A DNA stretch of 64,000 nt from HXMU1420-2 sp040830545 (GCA_040830545.1 JBFOMB010000030.1:1-64000); one strand, 5' to 3'; numbered from the stretch's first letter, positions 42,594 to 52,954 are shown. Numbers and translations are program-made. Notes: generated by a model from the sequence alone, not told the origin.

Positions 42594-42680
42594 CACCACA
42601 ACCAGCTCTGCCGTGACTGCGCTTGCCCGCGCCCACAAAACCCGATAACCCGCCCCCGTTCACTAATCGGGGATCAAACC

Positions 42681-43901
42681 ATGTCTGCGCCAAAGAAAGT
42701 TGTCCTGGCCTATTCCGGCGGTCTGGATACATCCATCATCCTGAAATGGTTGCAGTCCGAATACGGATGCGAGGTTGTCACCTTCACCGCCGACCTTGGC
42801 CAAGGGGAAGAGCTGGAACCCGCCCGCGCCAAGGCTGAGATGATGGGTGTCAAAGACATCTTTATCGAAGATGTGCGAGAAGAATTCGTGCGCGATTTCG
42901 TGTTCCCCATGTTCCGCGCCAATGCAGTCTACGAAGGCCTGTATTTGTTGGGTACCTCCATCGCGCGCCCGCTGATCTCGAAACGTCTGATTGAAATCGC
43001 CGAAGAAACCGGCGCGGATGCCATCGCCCATGGTGCAACCGGAAAAGGCAACGATCAGGTTCGGTTTGAATTGTGCGCCTATGCGCTGAACCCCGACATT
43101 AAGGTGATTGCGCCCTGGCGCGAATGGGACCTGACCAGCCGGACGAAGCTGATCGACTTTGCCGAGAAGAACCAGATCCCGATTGCCAAGGACAAGCGCG
43201 GCGAAGCGCCGTTCAGCGTGGACGCCAACCTGTTGCACACCTCGTCCGAGGGCAAAGTGCTGGAGGACCCGGCCGAAGACGCGCCCGATTACGTCTACCA
43301 GCGCACGGTCAACCCCGAGGACGCCCCGGATCAGCCGGAGTTCATCGAAATCGGGTTCGAGCGCGGCGATGCTGTGTCGATCAATGGCGAGGCCCTGTCC
43401 CCCGCCACGATCCTGACCCGCCTGAACGAAATTGCCGGGCGTCACGGCATTGGCCGGTTGGACCTGGTCGAGGGCCGCTTTGTCGGCATGAAATCGCGTG
43501 GCATCTACGAAACCCCCGGAGGCACGCTGCTGCTAGAGGCGCATCGCGGCATCGAACAGATCACGCTGGATCGCGGCGCGGCGCATCTGAAAGACGAGCT
43601 GATGCCGAAGTATGCAGAACTGATCTACAACGGTTTCTGGTTCAGCCCCGAACGCCTGATGCTTCAGGCCCTGATCGACAAGTCTCAGGAACACGTCACC
43701 GGCACGGTCCGTCTGAAACTGTACAAGGGTCTGGCACGGACGGTTGGCCGCTGGTCCGATCACTCGCTGTATTCCGAAGAACACGTGACGTTCGAGGATG
43801 ACGCGGGCGCCTACGATCAGAAAGACGCGGCAGGCTTCATCAAGCTGAATGCCCTGCGCCTGCGCCTGCTGGCGATGCGGGACAAGCGTCTGGGCAAGTA
43901 A
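42681..43901 (+). CDS. argG: Argininosuccinate synthase
   Basis: 406 residues. It joins citrulline and aspartate with ATP in arginine synthesis. The N-type ATP pyrophosphatase loop is LAYSGGLDTSIILKWL near the N-terminus, and HGATGKGNDQVRFEL binds citrulline and aspartate. Its length is as expected. It lies alone between the Hpt gene and a convergent sulfotransferase-like gene only 3 bp away. Confidence 0.97.
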   Translation: MSAPKKVVLAYSGGLDTSIILKWLQSEYGCEVVTFTADLGQGEELEPARAKAEMMGVKDIFIEDVREEFVRDFVFPMFRANAVYEGLYLLGTSIARPLISKRLIEIAEETGADAIAHGATGKGNDQVRFELCAYALNPDIKVIAPWREWDLTSRTKLIDFAEKNQIPIAKDKRGEAPFSVDANLLHTSSEGKVLEDPAEDAPDYVYQRTVNPEDAPDQPEFIEIGFERGDAVSINGEALSPATILTRLNEIAGRHGIGRLDLVEGRFVGMKSRGIYETPGGTLLLEAHRGIEQITLDRGAAHLKDELMPKYAELIYNGFWFSPERLMLQALIDKSQEHVTGTVRLKLYKGLARTVGRWSDHSLYSEEHVTFEDDAGAYDQKDAAGFIKLNALRLRLLAMRDKRLGK

Positions 43902-43904
43902 CGC

Positions 43905-44603
43905 CTACAATCGCTTTTGCCAGAGCTCCTGAAACAGGGGCTCTGCTGCCGCCAACAGATCGGCCTGTTCCGGGTCAACCTCTGGTAACGGCCCATCCGC
44001 AACTGCAAATCCGGTGCTTTGATGCACGGCGTTGTACCAATGCTGCGCCCAAACGCCGTCTTCGGCGCGGGGACCGGCGGGCCAATGTAACATTTGGTCC
44101 GTAAACGGCAGCCCGATCGCGGTACACAAACGGCCAAGTGTGCCCGCAGGGTCGGCGCGGATGTCGTCGCTATCGACAACAACGCCGCCCAACTGACGAT
44201 ACAGAGCCACCTGTTGCGGATAACCCAGATCCTCTAACGTTGGGTTTTCGCGTTTGGCGGAATAGCTGGAAATCACGCGGGCCGGGTGACGGATCAGGTG
44301 CACATGTGTGTAGTCGGCCGCCCAGTCCAGCGGGATGTCGTCCAGCATATGGTGCGTCATGAGTTTCAGGTAAAAATGCGGCTGCCCATCCGGGATCGGC
44401 CCAGCACACATGGCCGCAACTTCTGCCGGATCGTTTTCATGCGCCTCCAGAATCTCCGCCGTCAGCGGATGTTGCAGGCCCGTTATTGCCAGATAGGCGG
44501 CATAAAACGGTTCATCCCACACCGCGCAATCACCCCGTGACGCGAAGCTGTACATCATCGCAGTGGACAGGTTTCGTGGCCCAGACCACATGGCAATCCG
44601 CAT
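43905..44603 (-). CDS. Sulfotransferase-fold protein
   Basis: 232 residues from ATG 44603, with GGGAG upstream; the frame extends to 44636. The PAPS-binding P-loop equivalent is MWSGPRNLSTAMMYSF at the N-terminus, and the 3'-phosphate motif HLIRHPARVISSY is in the middle. The fold is that of cytosolic sulfotransferases, but this bacterial group has no assigned acceptor. Its 3' end faces argG. Confidence 0.83.
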   Translation of the reverse strand: MRIAMWSGPRNLSTAMMYSFASRGDCAVWDEPFYAAYLAITGLQHPLTAEILEAHENDPAEVAAMCAGPIPDGQPHFYLKLMTHHMLDDIPLDWAADYTHVHLIRHPARVISSYSAKRENPTLEDLGYPQQVALYRQLGGVVVDSDDIRADPAGTLGRLCTAIGLPFTDQMLHWPAGPRAEDGVWAQHWYNAVHQSTGFAVADGPLPEVDPEQADLLAAAEPLFQELWQKRL

Positions 44604-44763
44604 GACTTCACTCCCATAGTCGTGAGCCCTACCCACAGGAAACCCCCGGGATCGTCAATAGTTCCGGATTGAATAAACTCCTGTCACCAGCCTGTGACAA
44701 TCGACTACATCCCATTGCCCGGGCAGGCATTCAGGAACAGGATTGTCGGCAGGAGGACGTGCC

Positions 44764-45426
44764 ATGTCATTTCTTGAAAAGTCGAAGTCCATCATGCTTG
44801 CTGCGCTGATCGCGGCGGGTCTGTTTCTGCAACATCAGCCAGCCGAAGCGGCAGGCAAGGAAACCCTGACGGTCGCCGGTGGGTGTTTCTGGTGCGTCGA
44901 GGCCGATTTTGAAAAGGTTCCGGGCGTGATTTCTGCTGTGTCGGGGTTCACCGGAGGCAAGGCGGCCAATCCGACCTATAAACAGGTCACGGGCGGTGGA
45001 ACCGGTCATTACGAAGCGGTTCAGATCACGTTTGATTCGTCCAAAGTGTCACGCGAAACGCTGCTGAACATGTTCTTCCGCAGCATCGACCCCACTGATG
45101 CCGGTGGTCAGTTCTGTGATCGCGGAAACAGTTATCGCACCGCGATTTTCGTCTCTAACGCGGGCGAAAAGGCGACCGCACAGCAGGCCAAGGCCAGCGC
45201 GCAGGCAGCTTTGGGTCAGAAGATTGTGACCCCGATCCTGTCATCAGGACAGTTTTATCCGGCGGATGCGTACCACCAGGATTACTACAAAAGCTCCAAG
45301 GTCATCGTGACCCGCTTTGGCCCGCGCAAGAAGTCGGTCGCCTACAAACTGTATCGTCAGGCCTGCGGTCGGGATGCCCGGGTTAAACAGCTTTGGGGAT
45401 CAGCCGCGCCTTTCGTCAACAGCTGA
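44764..45426 (+). CDS. msrA: Peptide-methionine (S)-S-oxide reductase with signal peptide
   Basis: 220 residues from ATG 44764, with GGCAGGAGG upstream. An N-terminal signal sequence (hydrophobic 11-24, likely cleavage after AEA) places it in the periplasm, unlike the usual cytoplasmic MsrA. The active site is GGCFWCVEADF, with the catalytic cysteine before FW. GHYEAVQITFD and YHQDYY are family motifs. A late cysteine (RQACGRD) may be the resolving residue. There is no adjacent msrB or electron donor. Confidence 0.93.
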   Translation: MSFLEKSKSIMLAALIAAGLFLQHQPAEAAGKETLTVAGGCFWCVEADFEKVPGVISAVSGFTGGKAANPTYKQVTGGGTGHYEAVQITFDSSKVSRETLLNMFFRSIDPTDAGGQFCDRGNSYRTAIFVSNAGEKATAQQAKASAQAALGQKIVTPILSSGQFYPADAYHQDYYKSSKVIVTRFGPRKKSVAYKLYRQACGRDARVKQLWGSAAPFVNS

Positions 45427-45445
45427 CCCAAACACCACTCGCGGA

Positions 45446-45475
45446 TTGGCCTCAGCCCAGCTCGGTTGAGGCCAA
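45446..45475. terminator. Hairpin across the maeB stop, between convergent msrA and maeB
   Basis: Perfect 9-bp arms TTGGCCTCA (45446-45454) and TGAGGCCAA (45467-45475) overlap the last codons of maeB. There is no clear T-run on either side, so termination is only a guess. Confidence 0.35.
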
Positions 45476-47707
45476 AACCGCCATGTTCAGCACGTCGTTA
45501 GCTGTCGACGCAGCAGAACAAATCTGGATCGGGTGACCAACACCCGCCAGGATCGGACCAATCACAGTCGCGCCCGCCATTTCCTGCATCAGTTTCACCG
45601 AAATGCTGGCGGAATGGCGCGCCGGAACCACCAGAATGTTTGCTGGCCCGGTCAGACGCGAAAACGGATAAGCCGCCTGCAGGGATTCGTTCAGGGCCAC
45701 GTCGACGGTCATCTCGCCCTCGAACTCGAAATCCACGTCGCGCGCTTCCAGAACATTAGGCGCCTTGTGCATCTTCTCAGCCCGTTCAGAGACTGGGTAG
45801 CCGAAGGTCGAGAAGCTGACAAACGCCACACGGGGCAGCAGACCCATGTGCCGCGCCACGTCCGCAGCACGCTCGGCAATGGTCGCCAGATCCTCAGGCT
45901 CCGGCCATTCATGCACCAGCGTGTCTGCGATCAATACAATGCGGCCCTTAAGCAGTACCGCCGTGATCCCCACGGCACCATGGGCGGCATCCGCATCAAA
46001 CACATGATTGATTCGCTCCAATACATGCGCCGATTTCCGCGTCGCTCCCGTCACCAACCCGTCACCGTGCCCATGCGCCAGCATCAGCGCGGAAAACACG
46101 TGCCGGTCACGCGCCGCGAGCCGGTGTACATCCTGCCGGTCAAACCCGCGACGGTTCAGACGGTTGTAGAGGAAATCCTTGTAGGCATCCAAATGCTGCG
46201 TGTTCGCCGCGTTCACCACTTCCAGCTCTCGCACGGCGTCTGCCAGCCCGGCCGCTTCCAGCTTGGCTTTCACATCGGGGACACGGCCCACGACCAGCGC
46301 CTTGCCGAAACCGGAACGCTGATACATCACCGCGGCCCGCAACACGCGAGGATCGTCACCCTCGGCAAAGATCATACGCGCCTGCGCGGAGCGTGCCCGC
46401 GCGTGAATGCCACGCAGAATATTGGCCGTCGGGTCCATCCGTGATTTCAGGCTCAGCTCGTACGCGTCCATGTCGATAATCGGACGCCGCGCCGCGCCGG
46501 TTTCCATGCCGGCCTTAGCCACTGCGGGCGGAATCCGGTGGATCAGACGAGGGTCAAACGGCGTCGGAATGATATAGTCGCGGCCAAAGCTGAGGTTACG
46601 GCCATAGGCCAGTCCAACCTCGTCCGGAACATCCTCGCGCGCCAGTTGGGCCAGTGCGTGGGCGCAAGCAATCTTCATCTCGTCATTGATGGCACGCGCG
46701 TTGATGTCCAACGCGCCTCGGAACAGGTAGGGGAAGCCCAGCACGTTGTTGACCTGATTGGGATAATCGCTGCGCCCGGTGGCAACGATTGCATCCACGC
46801 GAACCTCGTGCGCCTCTTCCGGTGTGATTTCCGGGTCTGGGTTGGCCATGGCAAAGATCACGGGATTATCGGCCATGTTCATGACCATTTCCTGCGTCAC
46901 TGCACCCTTGGCCGACACGCCCAGAAACACATCCGCGCCTTTCATGGCATCCTCAAGAGTGCGCAGCTCGGTCTTCACCGCGTGCGCCGATTTCCACTGG
47001 TTCATCCCTTCGGTCCGGCCCTGATAGATGACGCCCTTAGTGTCGCAAACGATGCAGTTCTGATGCCGTGCGCCCATGGTTTTCAGCAGTTCGATACAGG
47101 CAATCCCTGCCGCACCGGCCCCATTCAGGACAATCTTCACATCCTCGATCTTCTTGCCCGAGATATGCAGTGCGTTGATCAGCCCCGCTGCGCAAATCAC
47201 CGCTGTCCCGTGTTGGTCGTCGTGGAAGACCGGGATGTCCATTTCTTCCTTCAGGCGCTGTTCAATGATGAAACATTCCGGCGCCTTGATGTCCTCGAGG
47301 TTGATGCCACCGAACGTCGGGCCCATCAGCCGCACGGCCTTGCAGAACTCATCCGGGTCCTCGGTGTCCAGCTCGATATCGATGGAGTTCACGTCGGCAA
47401 ACCGTTTGAACAGCACGGCCTTGCCTTCCATCACGGGTTTGGAACCCAGCGCGCCCAGATTGCCCAGACCCAGCACCGCCGTACCGTTCGAAATCACCGC
47501 GACCAGATTGCCCTTGTTCGTATAGTCATAGGCGCATTCCGGGTTTTCCGCGATCGCCTCACACGGGACAGCCACACCTGGGGAATAGGCCAGCGACAGG
47601 TCGCGCTGGGTTGTCATCGGGACGGATGCCTGCACCTCGAACTTGCCGGGTGTGGGTTCCAGGTGGAAGGCAAGCGCCTCCTCGTTGGTGAATTTCAGTT
47701 TGGACAT
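45452..47707 (-). CDS. maeB: NADP-dependent malic enzyme with phosphotransacetylase-like C-terminal domain
   Basis: 751 residues, close to E. coli MaeB. It decarboxylates malate to pyruvate. The N-terminal malic enzyme part (1-430) contains GLGNLGALGSKPVMEGKA, the metal site FHDDQHGTAVI and NGAGAAGIAC. The C-terminal part (430-751) is a phosphotransacetylase-type regulatory domain (FAEGDDPRVLRAA, PVSERAEKMH). It starts divergent from mutS, with a 140-bp gap. Confidence 0.96.
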   Translation of the reverse strand: MSKLKFTNEEALAFHLEPTPGKFEVQASVPMTTQRDLSLAYSPGVAVPCEAIAENPECAYDYTNKGNLVAVISNGTAVLGLGNLGALGSKPVMEGKAVLFKRFADVNSIDIELDTEDPDEFCKAVRLMGPTFGGINLEDIKAPECFIIEQRLKEEMDIPVFHDDQHGTAVICAAGLINALHISGKKIEDVKIVLNGAGAAGIACIELLKTMGARHQNCIVCDTKGVIYQGRTEGMNQWKSAHAVKTELRTLEDAMKGADVFLGVSAKGAVTQEMVMNMADNPVIFAMANPDPEITPEEAHEVRVDAIVATGRSDYPNQVNNVLGFPYLFRGALDINARAINDEMKIACAHALAQLAREDVPDEVGLAYGRNLSFGRDYIIPTPFDPRLIHRIPPAVAKAGMETGAARRPIIDMDAYELSLKSRMDPTANILRGIHARARSAQARMIFAEGDDPRVLRAAVMYQRSGFGKALVVGRVPDVKAKLEAAGLADAVRELEVVNAANTQHLDAYKDFLYNRLNRRGFDRQDVHRLAARDRHVFSALMLAHGHGDGLVTGATRKSAHVLERINHVFDADAAHGAVGITAVLLKGRIVLIADTLVHEWPEPEDLATIAERAADVARHMGLLPRVAFVSFSTFGYPVSERAEKMHKAPNVLEARDVDFEFEGEMTVDVALNESLQAAYPFSRLTGPANILVVPARHSASISVKLMQEMAGATVIGPILAGVGHPIQICSAASTANDVLNMAVLASTELG

Positions 47708-47847
47708 TTTGGCGTGGGCTCCTCGACGACAGCCCGTGCGTCTTATCCGCTTCGCCTGCAGGTCTCAACGATTATGCGATTTCGCCTTTCACCCCTGCGG
47801 CACGATTTGTAAGCTCGGGCATTGCGGAACGCAGGCAGGAGCAGGCA

Positions 47848-50481
47848 GTGTCTGGGACCACACCAATGATGGCCCAATATCTGGAGATCAAGGCAGCGCA
47901 CCCTGACGCGTTGCTGTTCTACCGGATGGGCGATTTTTACGAGATGTTTTTTGACGACGCCGTCGCCGCGGCAGAAGCGTTGGACATCGCATTGACCAAA
48001 CGGGGCAAACATGACGGCGCGGATATTCCCATGTGTGGCGTGCCTGTTCATGCGGCCGAAGGGTATCTGCTGACCCTGATCCGCAAAGGGTTCCGCGTGG
48101 CCGTCGGCGAACAGATGGAAAGCCCGGTAGAGGCGAAGAAACGTGGCTCTAAATCGGTCGTAAAGCGCGATGTTGTTCGGTTGGTAACTCCCGGCACTCT
48201 CACCGAAGATGCGCTGCTGGAGGCGCGACGGCACAACTTTCTGGCGGCCTACGCTGACATTCGGGGGGAGGCGTCGCTGGCCTGGGCCGACATTTCGACG
48301 GGCGCGTTTCACGTCATGACGTTGGACCCCGTGCATTTGAGCCCCGAACTGGCGCGATTGGCCCCGTCAGAGTTGATTGTGTCCGATACCGTTGTCGAAT
48401 CCGTTCAGGAAATTGCCGACGATATGCTGGTCCCGCTCAGCCGCGTACATCCAACTGAATTCGACAGTTCGTCCGGGTATCAGAGACTATGCGAAGTGTT
48501 TGACGTCTCAACGCTTGACGGGTTCGGGTCATTCCGGCGCGCAGATCATGCTGCGATGGGCGCGTTGATCCGATATTTGGAGTTGACGCAGAAGGGCAAA
48601 CTGCCCTTGTTGGCGCCACCTGCCCCGGTGTTACGCGCCCAATCGGTACAAATCGACGCCGCCACACGCCGCAATCTGGAACTGACGCAGGCGCTCAGCG
48701 GCGGGCGCGCCGGATCACTGCTGTCGGTCATGGACAGGACCGTGACACCCGGCGGTGCGCGCTTGCTGGACATTCGCCTGAATGGCCCAACGACCAATGT
48801 GGACACTATTTCTGGGCGTTTAGATGGGGTTGCCTATTGGATCGACCAACCGAATGAATCCGCACGTTTGCGCGACATGCTGCGCAAAACACCGGACATT
48901 TCCCGCGCCCTATCCCGCCTGTCACTGGATCGCGGCGGCCCGAGGGATCTGGCTGCTGTGCGAAATACGTTGGAACAGGCAGCAGCTATTTCTGGAGAAC
49001 CGTTTTCCGGAGAGGTTCCGCCCCTGATCAAAGGCGCCTTAGCCGATCTGACCGGTTTGGACGATCTATGTGCCCTGCTTCAGGATGCCTTGATCGCCGA
49101 ACCCCCGCTGTTGGCGCGGGACGGAGGGTTCATTACGGCCGGATATGACGAAGCGCTGGACGAAGCCTGCACGCTGCGTGACGAAGGGCGATCCGTCATC
49201 GCGTCCATGCAGCAGGAGTTTGCTGAACTCACAGGCATTTCGTCGCTGAAGATCAAACACAACAACGTGTTAGGTTACTTTGTTGAGACGACGGCGACAC
49301 ATGCCGAAAAGATGCTGAACCCTCCGTTTAGTGACACATTTATCCATCGCCAGACCACAGCCAACCAGGTGCGGTTCACCACGGTCGAGCTGTCGGAAAT
49401 GGAGACGCGTATCCTGAATGCCGGCGGTCGCGCGATTGAGATTGAGAAGAGGCATTTCGAGTCGCTGAGGCAGGCCGTTCTGGCCGAGGCGCGTCATATC
49501 AATCTGTTGGCAGGCGCTTTGGCGGAAATTGACCTGTCTGCTGCGTTGGCGGATTTGGCCCTCGCTGAAAACTGGTGCCGCCCCGTGGTCGACACATCCC
49601 GACAGTTTGAAATCATCGGCGGGCGTCACCCGGTGGTCGAAAACGCGATCCGCGCGCAATCCGGCGCACAATTTGTCTCTAACAACTGCGATCTGTCCCC
49701 AAATGAAGGGGCGAGTATCTGGCTTCTGACCGGACCGAACATGGCTGGTAAATCGACCTTCTTGCGGCAGAATGCGATCATTGCGCTGTTGGCGCAGATG
49801 GGCAGCTATGTGCCAGCAGACAGTGCCCATATCGGTGTTGTTAGCCAGTTGTTCAGTCGCGTGGGCGCGTCCGACGATCTGGCGCGGGGGCGATCCACTT
49901 TCATGGTGGAAATGGTCGAAACCGCTGCAATCCTGAACCAGGCGGACGAGCGAGCGCTGGTCATCCTGGATGAAATCGGACGCGGTACGGCCACCTATGA
50001 CGGTCTGTCAATTGCCTGGGCGACATTGGAGCACCTGCACGAAGCCAACAAATGCCGCGCCCTGTTCGCAACGCATTATCACGAGCTAACGGCCCTGTCC
50101 GGCAAGCTGGATGGCGTCGAAAACGCGACTGTCGCAGTGAAAGAGTGGCAGGGAGAGGTGATTTTCCTGCACGAGGTCAAGCGGGGTGCCGCCGACCGGT
50201 CTTATGGCGTGCAAGTTGCACAACTGGCCGGGCTGCCAGCATCGGTCGTTGCCCGCGCCCGTGTGGTTCTGGATGCGTTGGAAAAAGGCGAGCGTGAGGG
50301 TGGGTCATCACGGACCACGCTGATCGACGATCTGCCCCTGTTTGCTCCCCGCGCGCCAACACCGGAACCGGTGACGTCCAATCCGGTTCTGGACCTATTG
50401 TCAAACGCTCATCCGGACGAGATGACGGCAAAGCAGGCCCTGGACCTGCTATATGAGCTCAAAAAAGCCGCCGAGGGATAA
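47848..50481 (+). CDS. mutS: DNA mismatch repair protein MutS
   Basis: 877 residues from GTG 47848, with AGGAG 6 nt upstream; ATG 47866 is the alternative. The mismatch-probing motif is F-Y-E at 30-32 (GDFYEMFF). The ATPase has Walker A GPNMAGKSTFLRQ (near 628), Walker B ALVILDEIGRGTATYDG and the FATHYHELTAL signature. It recognises mismatches and recruits MutL. Its stop lies 6 bp from the convergent grpE stop. Confidence 0.97.
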   Translation: MSGTTPMMAQYLEIKAAHPDALLFYRMGDFYEMFFDDAVAAAEALDIALTKRGKHDGADIPMCGVPVHAAEGYLLTLIRKGFRVAVGEQMESPVEAKKRGSKSVVKRDVVRLVTPGTLTEDALLEARRHNFLAAYADIRGEASLAWADISTGAFHVMTLDPVHLSPELARLAPSELIVSDTVVESVQEIADDMLVPLSRVHPTEFDSSSGYQRLCEVFDVSTLDGFGSFRRADHAAMGALIRYLELTQKGKLPLLAPPAPVLRAQSVQIDAATRRNLELTQALSGGRAGSLLSVMDRTVTPGGARLLDIRLNGPTTNVDTISGRLDGVAYWIDQPNESARLRDMLRKTPDISRALSRLSLDRGGPRDLAAVRNTLEQAAAISGEPFSGEVPPLIKGALADLTGLDDLCALLQDALIAEPPLLARDGGFITAGYDEALDEACTLRDEGRSVIASMQQEFAELTGISSLKIKHNNVLGYFVETTATHAEKMLNPPFSDTFIHRQTTANQVRFTTVELSEMETRILNAGGRAIEIEKRHFESLRQAVLAEARHINLLAGALAEIDLSAALADLALAENWCRPVVDTSRQFEIIGGRHPVVENAIRAQSGAQFVSNNCDLSPNEGASIWLLTGPNMAGKSTFLRQNAIIALLAQMGSYVPADSAHIGVVSQLFSRVGASDDLARGRSTFMVEMVETAAILNQADERALVILDEIGRGTATYDGLSIAWATLEHLHEANKCRALFATHYHELTALSGKLDGVENATVAVKEWQGEVIFLHEVKRGAADRSYGVQVAQLAGLPASVVARARVVLDALEKGEREGGSSRTTLIDDLPLFAPRAPTPEPVTSNPVLDLLSNAHPDEMTAKQALDLLYELKKAAEG

Positions 50482-50487
50482 CCGAAG

Positions 50488-51051
50488 TTACCCTGCCGGG
50501 GTCGAGGACACGCCCACCTGCGCCGGACGCAGTAGACGGTCGTGCAGCATGAACCCTTCGGCGGAGACCTGAATAATGTCACCAGCCTTGGTTCCCGGCA
50601 CAGGTGCCTCGAACATGGCCTGATGTTCCTGCGGATCGAACCGGTCACCGATCTCTGGCGCAATCACCGTGATCCCGTGTTTACCAAACACATTCAGCAG
50701 CTCGCGCATGGTCAATTCCAGACCCTCGATCAGGGCTGTTGACATGGTTTCCTGCTCGCTCGACGCGGCCTCCACCGCACGCTTCATGTTGTCGTAGACC
50801 GACAGCATGTCCCGCGCCAATTTCGACCCGCCATATTGCTCGGCCTCACGTCGTTCACGGTCTGCGCGCTTGCGGGAATTTTCCGCATCCGCCAGCGCCC
50901 GCATGAACCGGTCTTTCAGCTCGTCACGTTCGGCGCGCAGGGAATCCAGTTCCACCGCTTCGTCACTGATTTCTTCGGTGATATCAAACAGCTCTTCGGT
51001 TTCCGCCGCTTCGATATCGTCCAGGAACTCTTCGTTCTTCGGATCTGCCAT
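50488..51051 (-). CDS. grpE: GrpE nucleotide exchange factor
   Basis: 187 residues. It has an acidic N-terminal tail, a long coiled coil (about 25-85, rich in Glu/Arg) and a C-terminal beta domain with VIAPEIGDRFDPQEHQAMFE. It releases ADP from DnaK. It lies 9 bp after hrcA on the same strand, giving the common hrcA-grpE heat-shock unit; dnaK and dnaJ are elsewhere. Confidence 0.96.
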   Translation of the reverse strand: MADPKNEEFLDDIEAAETEELFDITEEISDEAVELDSLRAERDELKDRFMRALADAENSRKRADRERREAEQYGGSKLARDMLSVYDNMKRAVEAASSEQETMSTALIEGLELTMRELLNVFGKHGITVIAPEIGDRFDPQEHQAMFEAPVPGTKAGDIIQVSAEGFMLHDRLLRPAQVGVSSTPAG

Positions 51052-51060
51052 TCTTCACCT

Positions 51061-52125
51061 CTAACTCCGGTCGGACACAAGCCGCCCCAACAGATGCGCC
51101 GTGTAATCCACGATTGGCACGATCCGACCGTAATTCAGGCGCGTTGGCCCGATAACGCCAACAGCACCAATGATCTTTCGATCAGCGTTCATATATGGAG
51201 AGACCACCAGAGAGGAACCCGAAAGTGAAAAAAGTTTGTTCTCGGAGCCGATAAAAATTCGGACCCCTTCGCCCTCTTCGGTCAGCTCCAGAAAATCGGC
51301 AATGTCACGCTTGCGTTCCAGGTCATCGAACAGGGATCGGATGCGCTCGATTTCGTCCTCAGCACCGTGCGATTCCAACAGATTAGAGCGTCCTCGGACA
51401 ATCAAACGGTCGGCATCGGTCCCCTCCCCGTCCCAGACCGCCAGACCGCTGGCCACCAGCTGCTGGGCCAGTGCGTCAATCTCGGCCCGGCGATGTTCGA
51501 TCTGGGTCGCGACAACGCGCCGCAACTCGCTCAGCCGCTTCCCACCGGCAAAAGCGTTCAAAAAATTGGCAGCCTCGCGCATAGAGCTCGGGGTTTGACC
51601 CGGCGGGGGTTCGAACAGGCGATTCTCCACATGGCCATCGGAAAACACCAACACCACCAGCGCACGGTCGGGTGACAGGGACACAAATTCGATATGGCGG
51701 ATTTCCGCTTCGTGTTTTGGGGTGAGAACCAGCGACGCCCCTTGGGTCACCGATGACAGTGCCGACCCCACCCGATCCAGAACGGCACCCACGTCCGGGG
51801 CATCCCGCCCCATCGTCGCATCCATCTTTTCCCGCGTGTTCGGGTCCAGTTCGCTGACCTCCAGCAACCCGTCCACAAACATCCGCAACCCGGCCTCGGT
51901 CGGGATACGACCGGCGCTGACATGAGGGCTGTCCAAAAGACCAAGGAATTCAAGGTCTTGCATAACGTTCCGGATGGTCGCTGCGCTGACCTTTTCGGTC
52001 AGGCTGCGCGTCAGGGTCCGACTGCCCACCGGGTCACCGGATTCCAGATAGGATTCGACCAGCCTGCGGAACACTTCCCGCGAGCGATCATTCATTTCCT
52101 CAAGCAATTTGGCAGAGTCGGACAA
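51061..52125 (-). CDS. hrcA: Heat-inducible transcription repressor HrcA
   Basis: 354 residues. It has an N-terminal winged helix (EVFRRLVESYLESGDPVGSR) and a C-terminal GAF-like domain (VVSPYMNADRKIIGAVGVIG, LNYGRIVPIVDYTA). It represses heat-shock genes through CIRCE elements. I see no CIRCE element in its own 115-bp upstream region. It is divergent from rph. Confidence 0.95.
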   Translation of the reverse strand: MSDSAKLLEEMNDRSREVFRRLVESYLESGDPVGSRTLTRSLTEKVSAATIRNVMQDLEFLGLLDSPHVSAGRIPTEAGLRMFVDGLLEVSELDPNTREKMDATMGRDAPDVGAVLDRVGSALSSVTQGASLVLTPKHEAEIRHIEFVSLSPDRALVVLVFSDGHVENRLFEPPPGQTPSSMREAANFLNAFAGGKRLSELRRVVATQIEHRRAEIDALAQQLVASGLAVWDGEGTDADRLIVRGRSNLLESHGAEDEIERIRSLFDDLERKRDIADFLELTEEGEGVRIFIGSENKLFSLSGSSLVVSPYMNADRKIIGAVGVIGPTRLNYGRIVPIVDYTAHLLGRLVSDRS

Positions 52126-52240
52126 TTCACCAATTCCCAGGTCGGATTGTCATTAAAGTCGCTGACAACAAAAGGTCAATCGGGGTTGAAACAGCTTTGA
52201 TGCCAGCGTTATCAGCGGGGACAAAATCAGAGGACATTCC

Positions 52241-52954
52241 ATGCGACCTTCTTCCCGACAGCTAGACGAAATGCGCAGCGTTTCAATTGAAACCGGCGTG
52301 ACCAAACATGCCGAGGGCTCTTGCCTGATCAAGATGGGCGATACGCATGTTCTGTGCACCGCGACGCTGGAAGACCGCGTGCCGCCCTTTATCAAAGGGT
52401 CCGGGCTGGGCTGGGTCACGGCGGAATACGGTATGCTGCCTCGTGCCACCAACACACGGATGCGGCGAGAGTCCACTGCAGGCAAGCAGGGCGGGCGTAC
52501 CGTTGAAATTCAGCGTCTGATTGGGCGGTCTTTGCGGGCTGGCGTGGATCGGGTTGCGCTGGGTGAACGGCAGATCACAGTGGACTGCGATGTCATTCAG
52601 GCCGACGGTGGCACACGCTGCGCGTCGATTACCGGTGGCTGGGTTGCGCTGCGGCTGGCCGTGAACAAACTGTTGAAGGCAGGTGACGTGATTTCTGATC
52701 CAATCATGGACAACGTTGCAGCGGTCAGTTGCGGGATCTACGCGGGGCAGCCTGTACTGGACCTCGACTATCCCGAAGACAGCGAAGCGGGCGTTGACGG
52801 CAATTTTGTAATGACGGGCGGTAATCAATTGATCGAAGTTCAGATGTCGGCGGAAGGCTCGACCTTTTCCCGCGATCAAATGAACCAGTTGCTGGATCTT
52901 GCTGACAAAGGTGTCGCGGAACTGGTCGCGGCCCAAAACGCAGCCGTGGCATGA
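52241..52954 (+). CDS. rph: Ribonuclease PH
   Basis: 237 residues. It trims tRNA 3' ends by phosphorolysis. EGSCLIKMGDTHVLCTATL, PRATNTRMRRES and the phosphate-binding GGTRCASITGG are typical. It overlaps rdgB by ATGA and heads rph-rdgB-hemW, a common gene order in Alphaproteobacteria. Confidence 0.97.
   Translation: MRPSSRQLDEMRSVSIETGVTKHAEGSCLIKMGDTHVLCTATLEDRVPPFIKGSGLGWVTAEYGMLPRATNTRMRRESTAGKQGGRTVEIQRLIGRSLRAGVDRVALGERQITVDCDVIQADGGTRCASITGGWVALRLAVNKLLKAGDVISDPIMDNVAAVSCGIYAGQPVLDLDYPEDSEAGVDGNFVMTGGNQLIEVQMSAEGSTFSRDQMNQLLDLADKGVAELVAAQNAAVA

Noticed and set aside
52126..52240. CIRCE element upstream of hrcA
   Set aside because: No TTAGCACTC/GAGTGCTAA pair is present in the divergent hrcA-rph gap; hrcA may be regulated by another heat-shock system.
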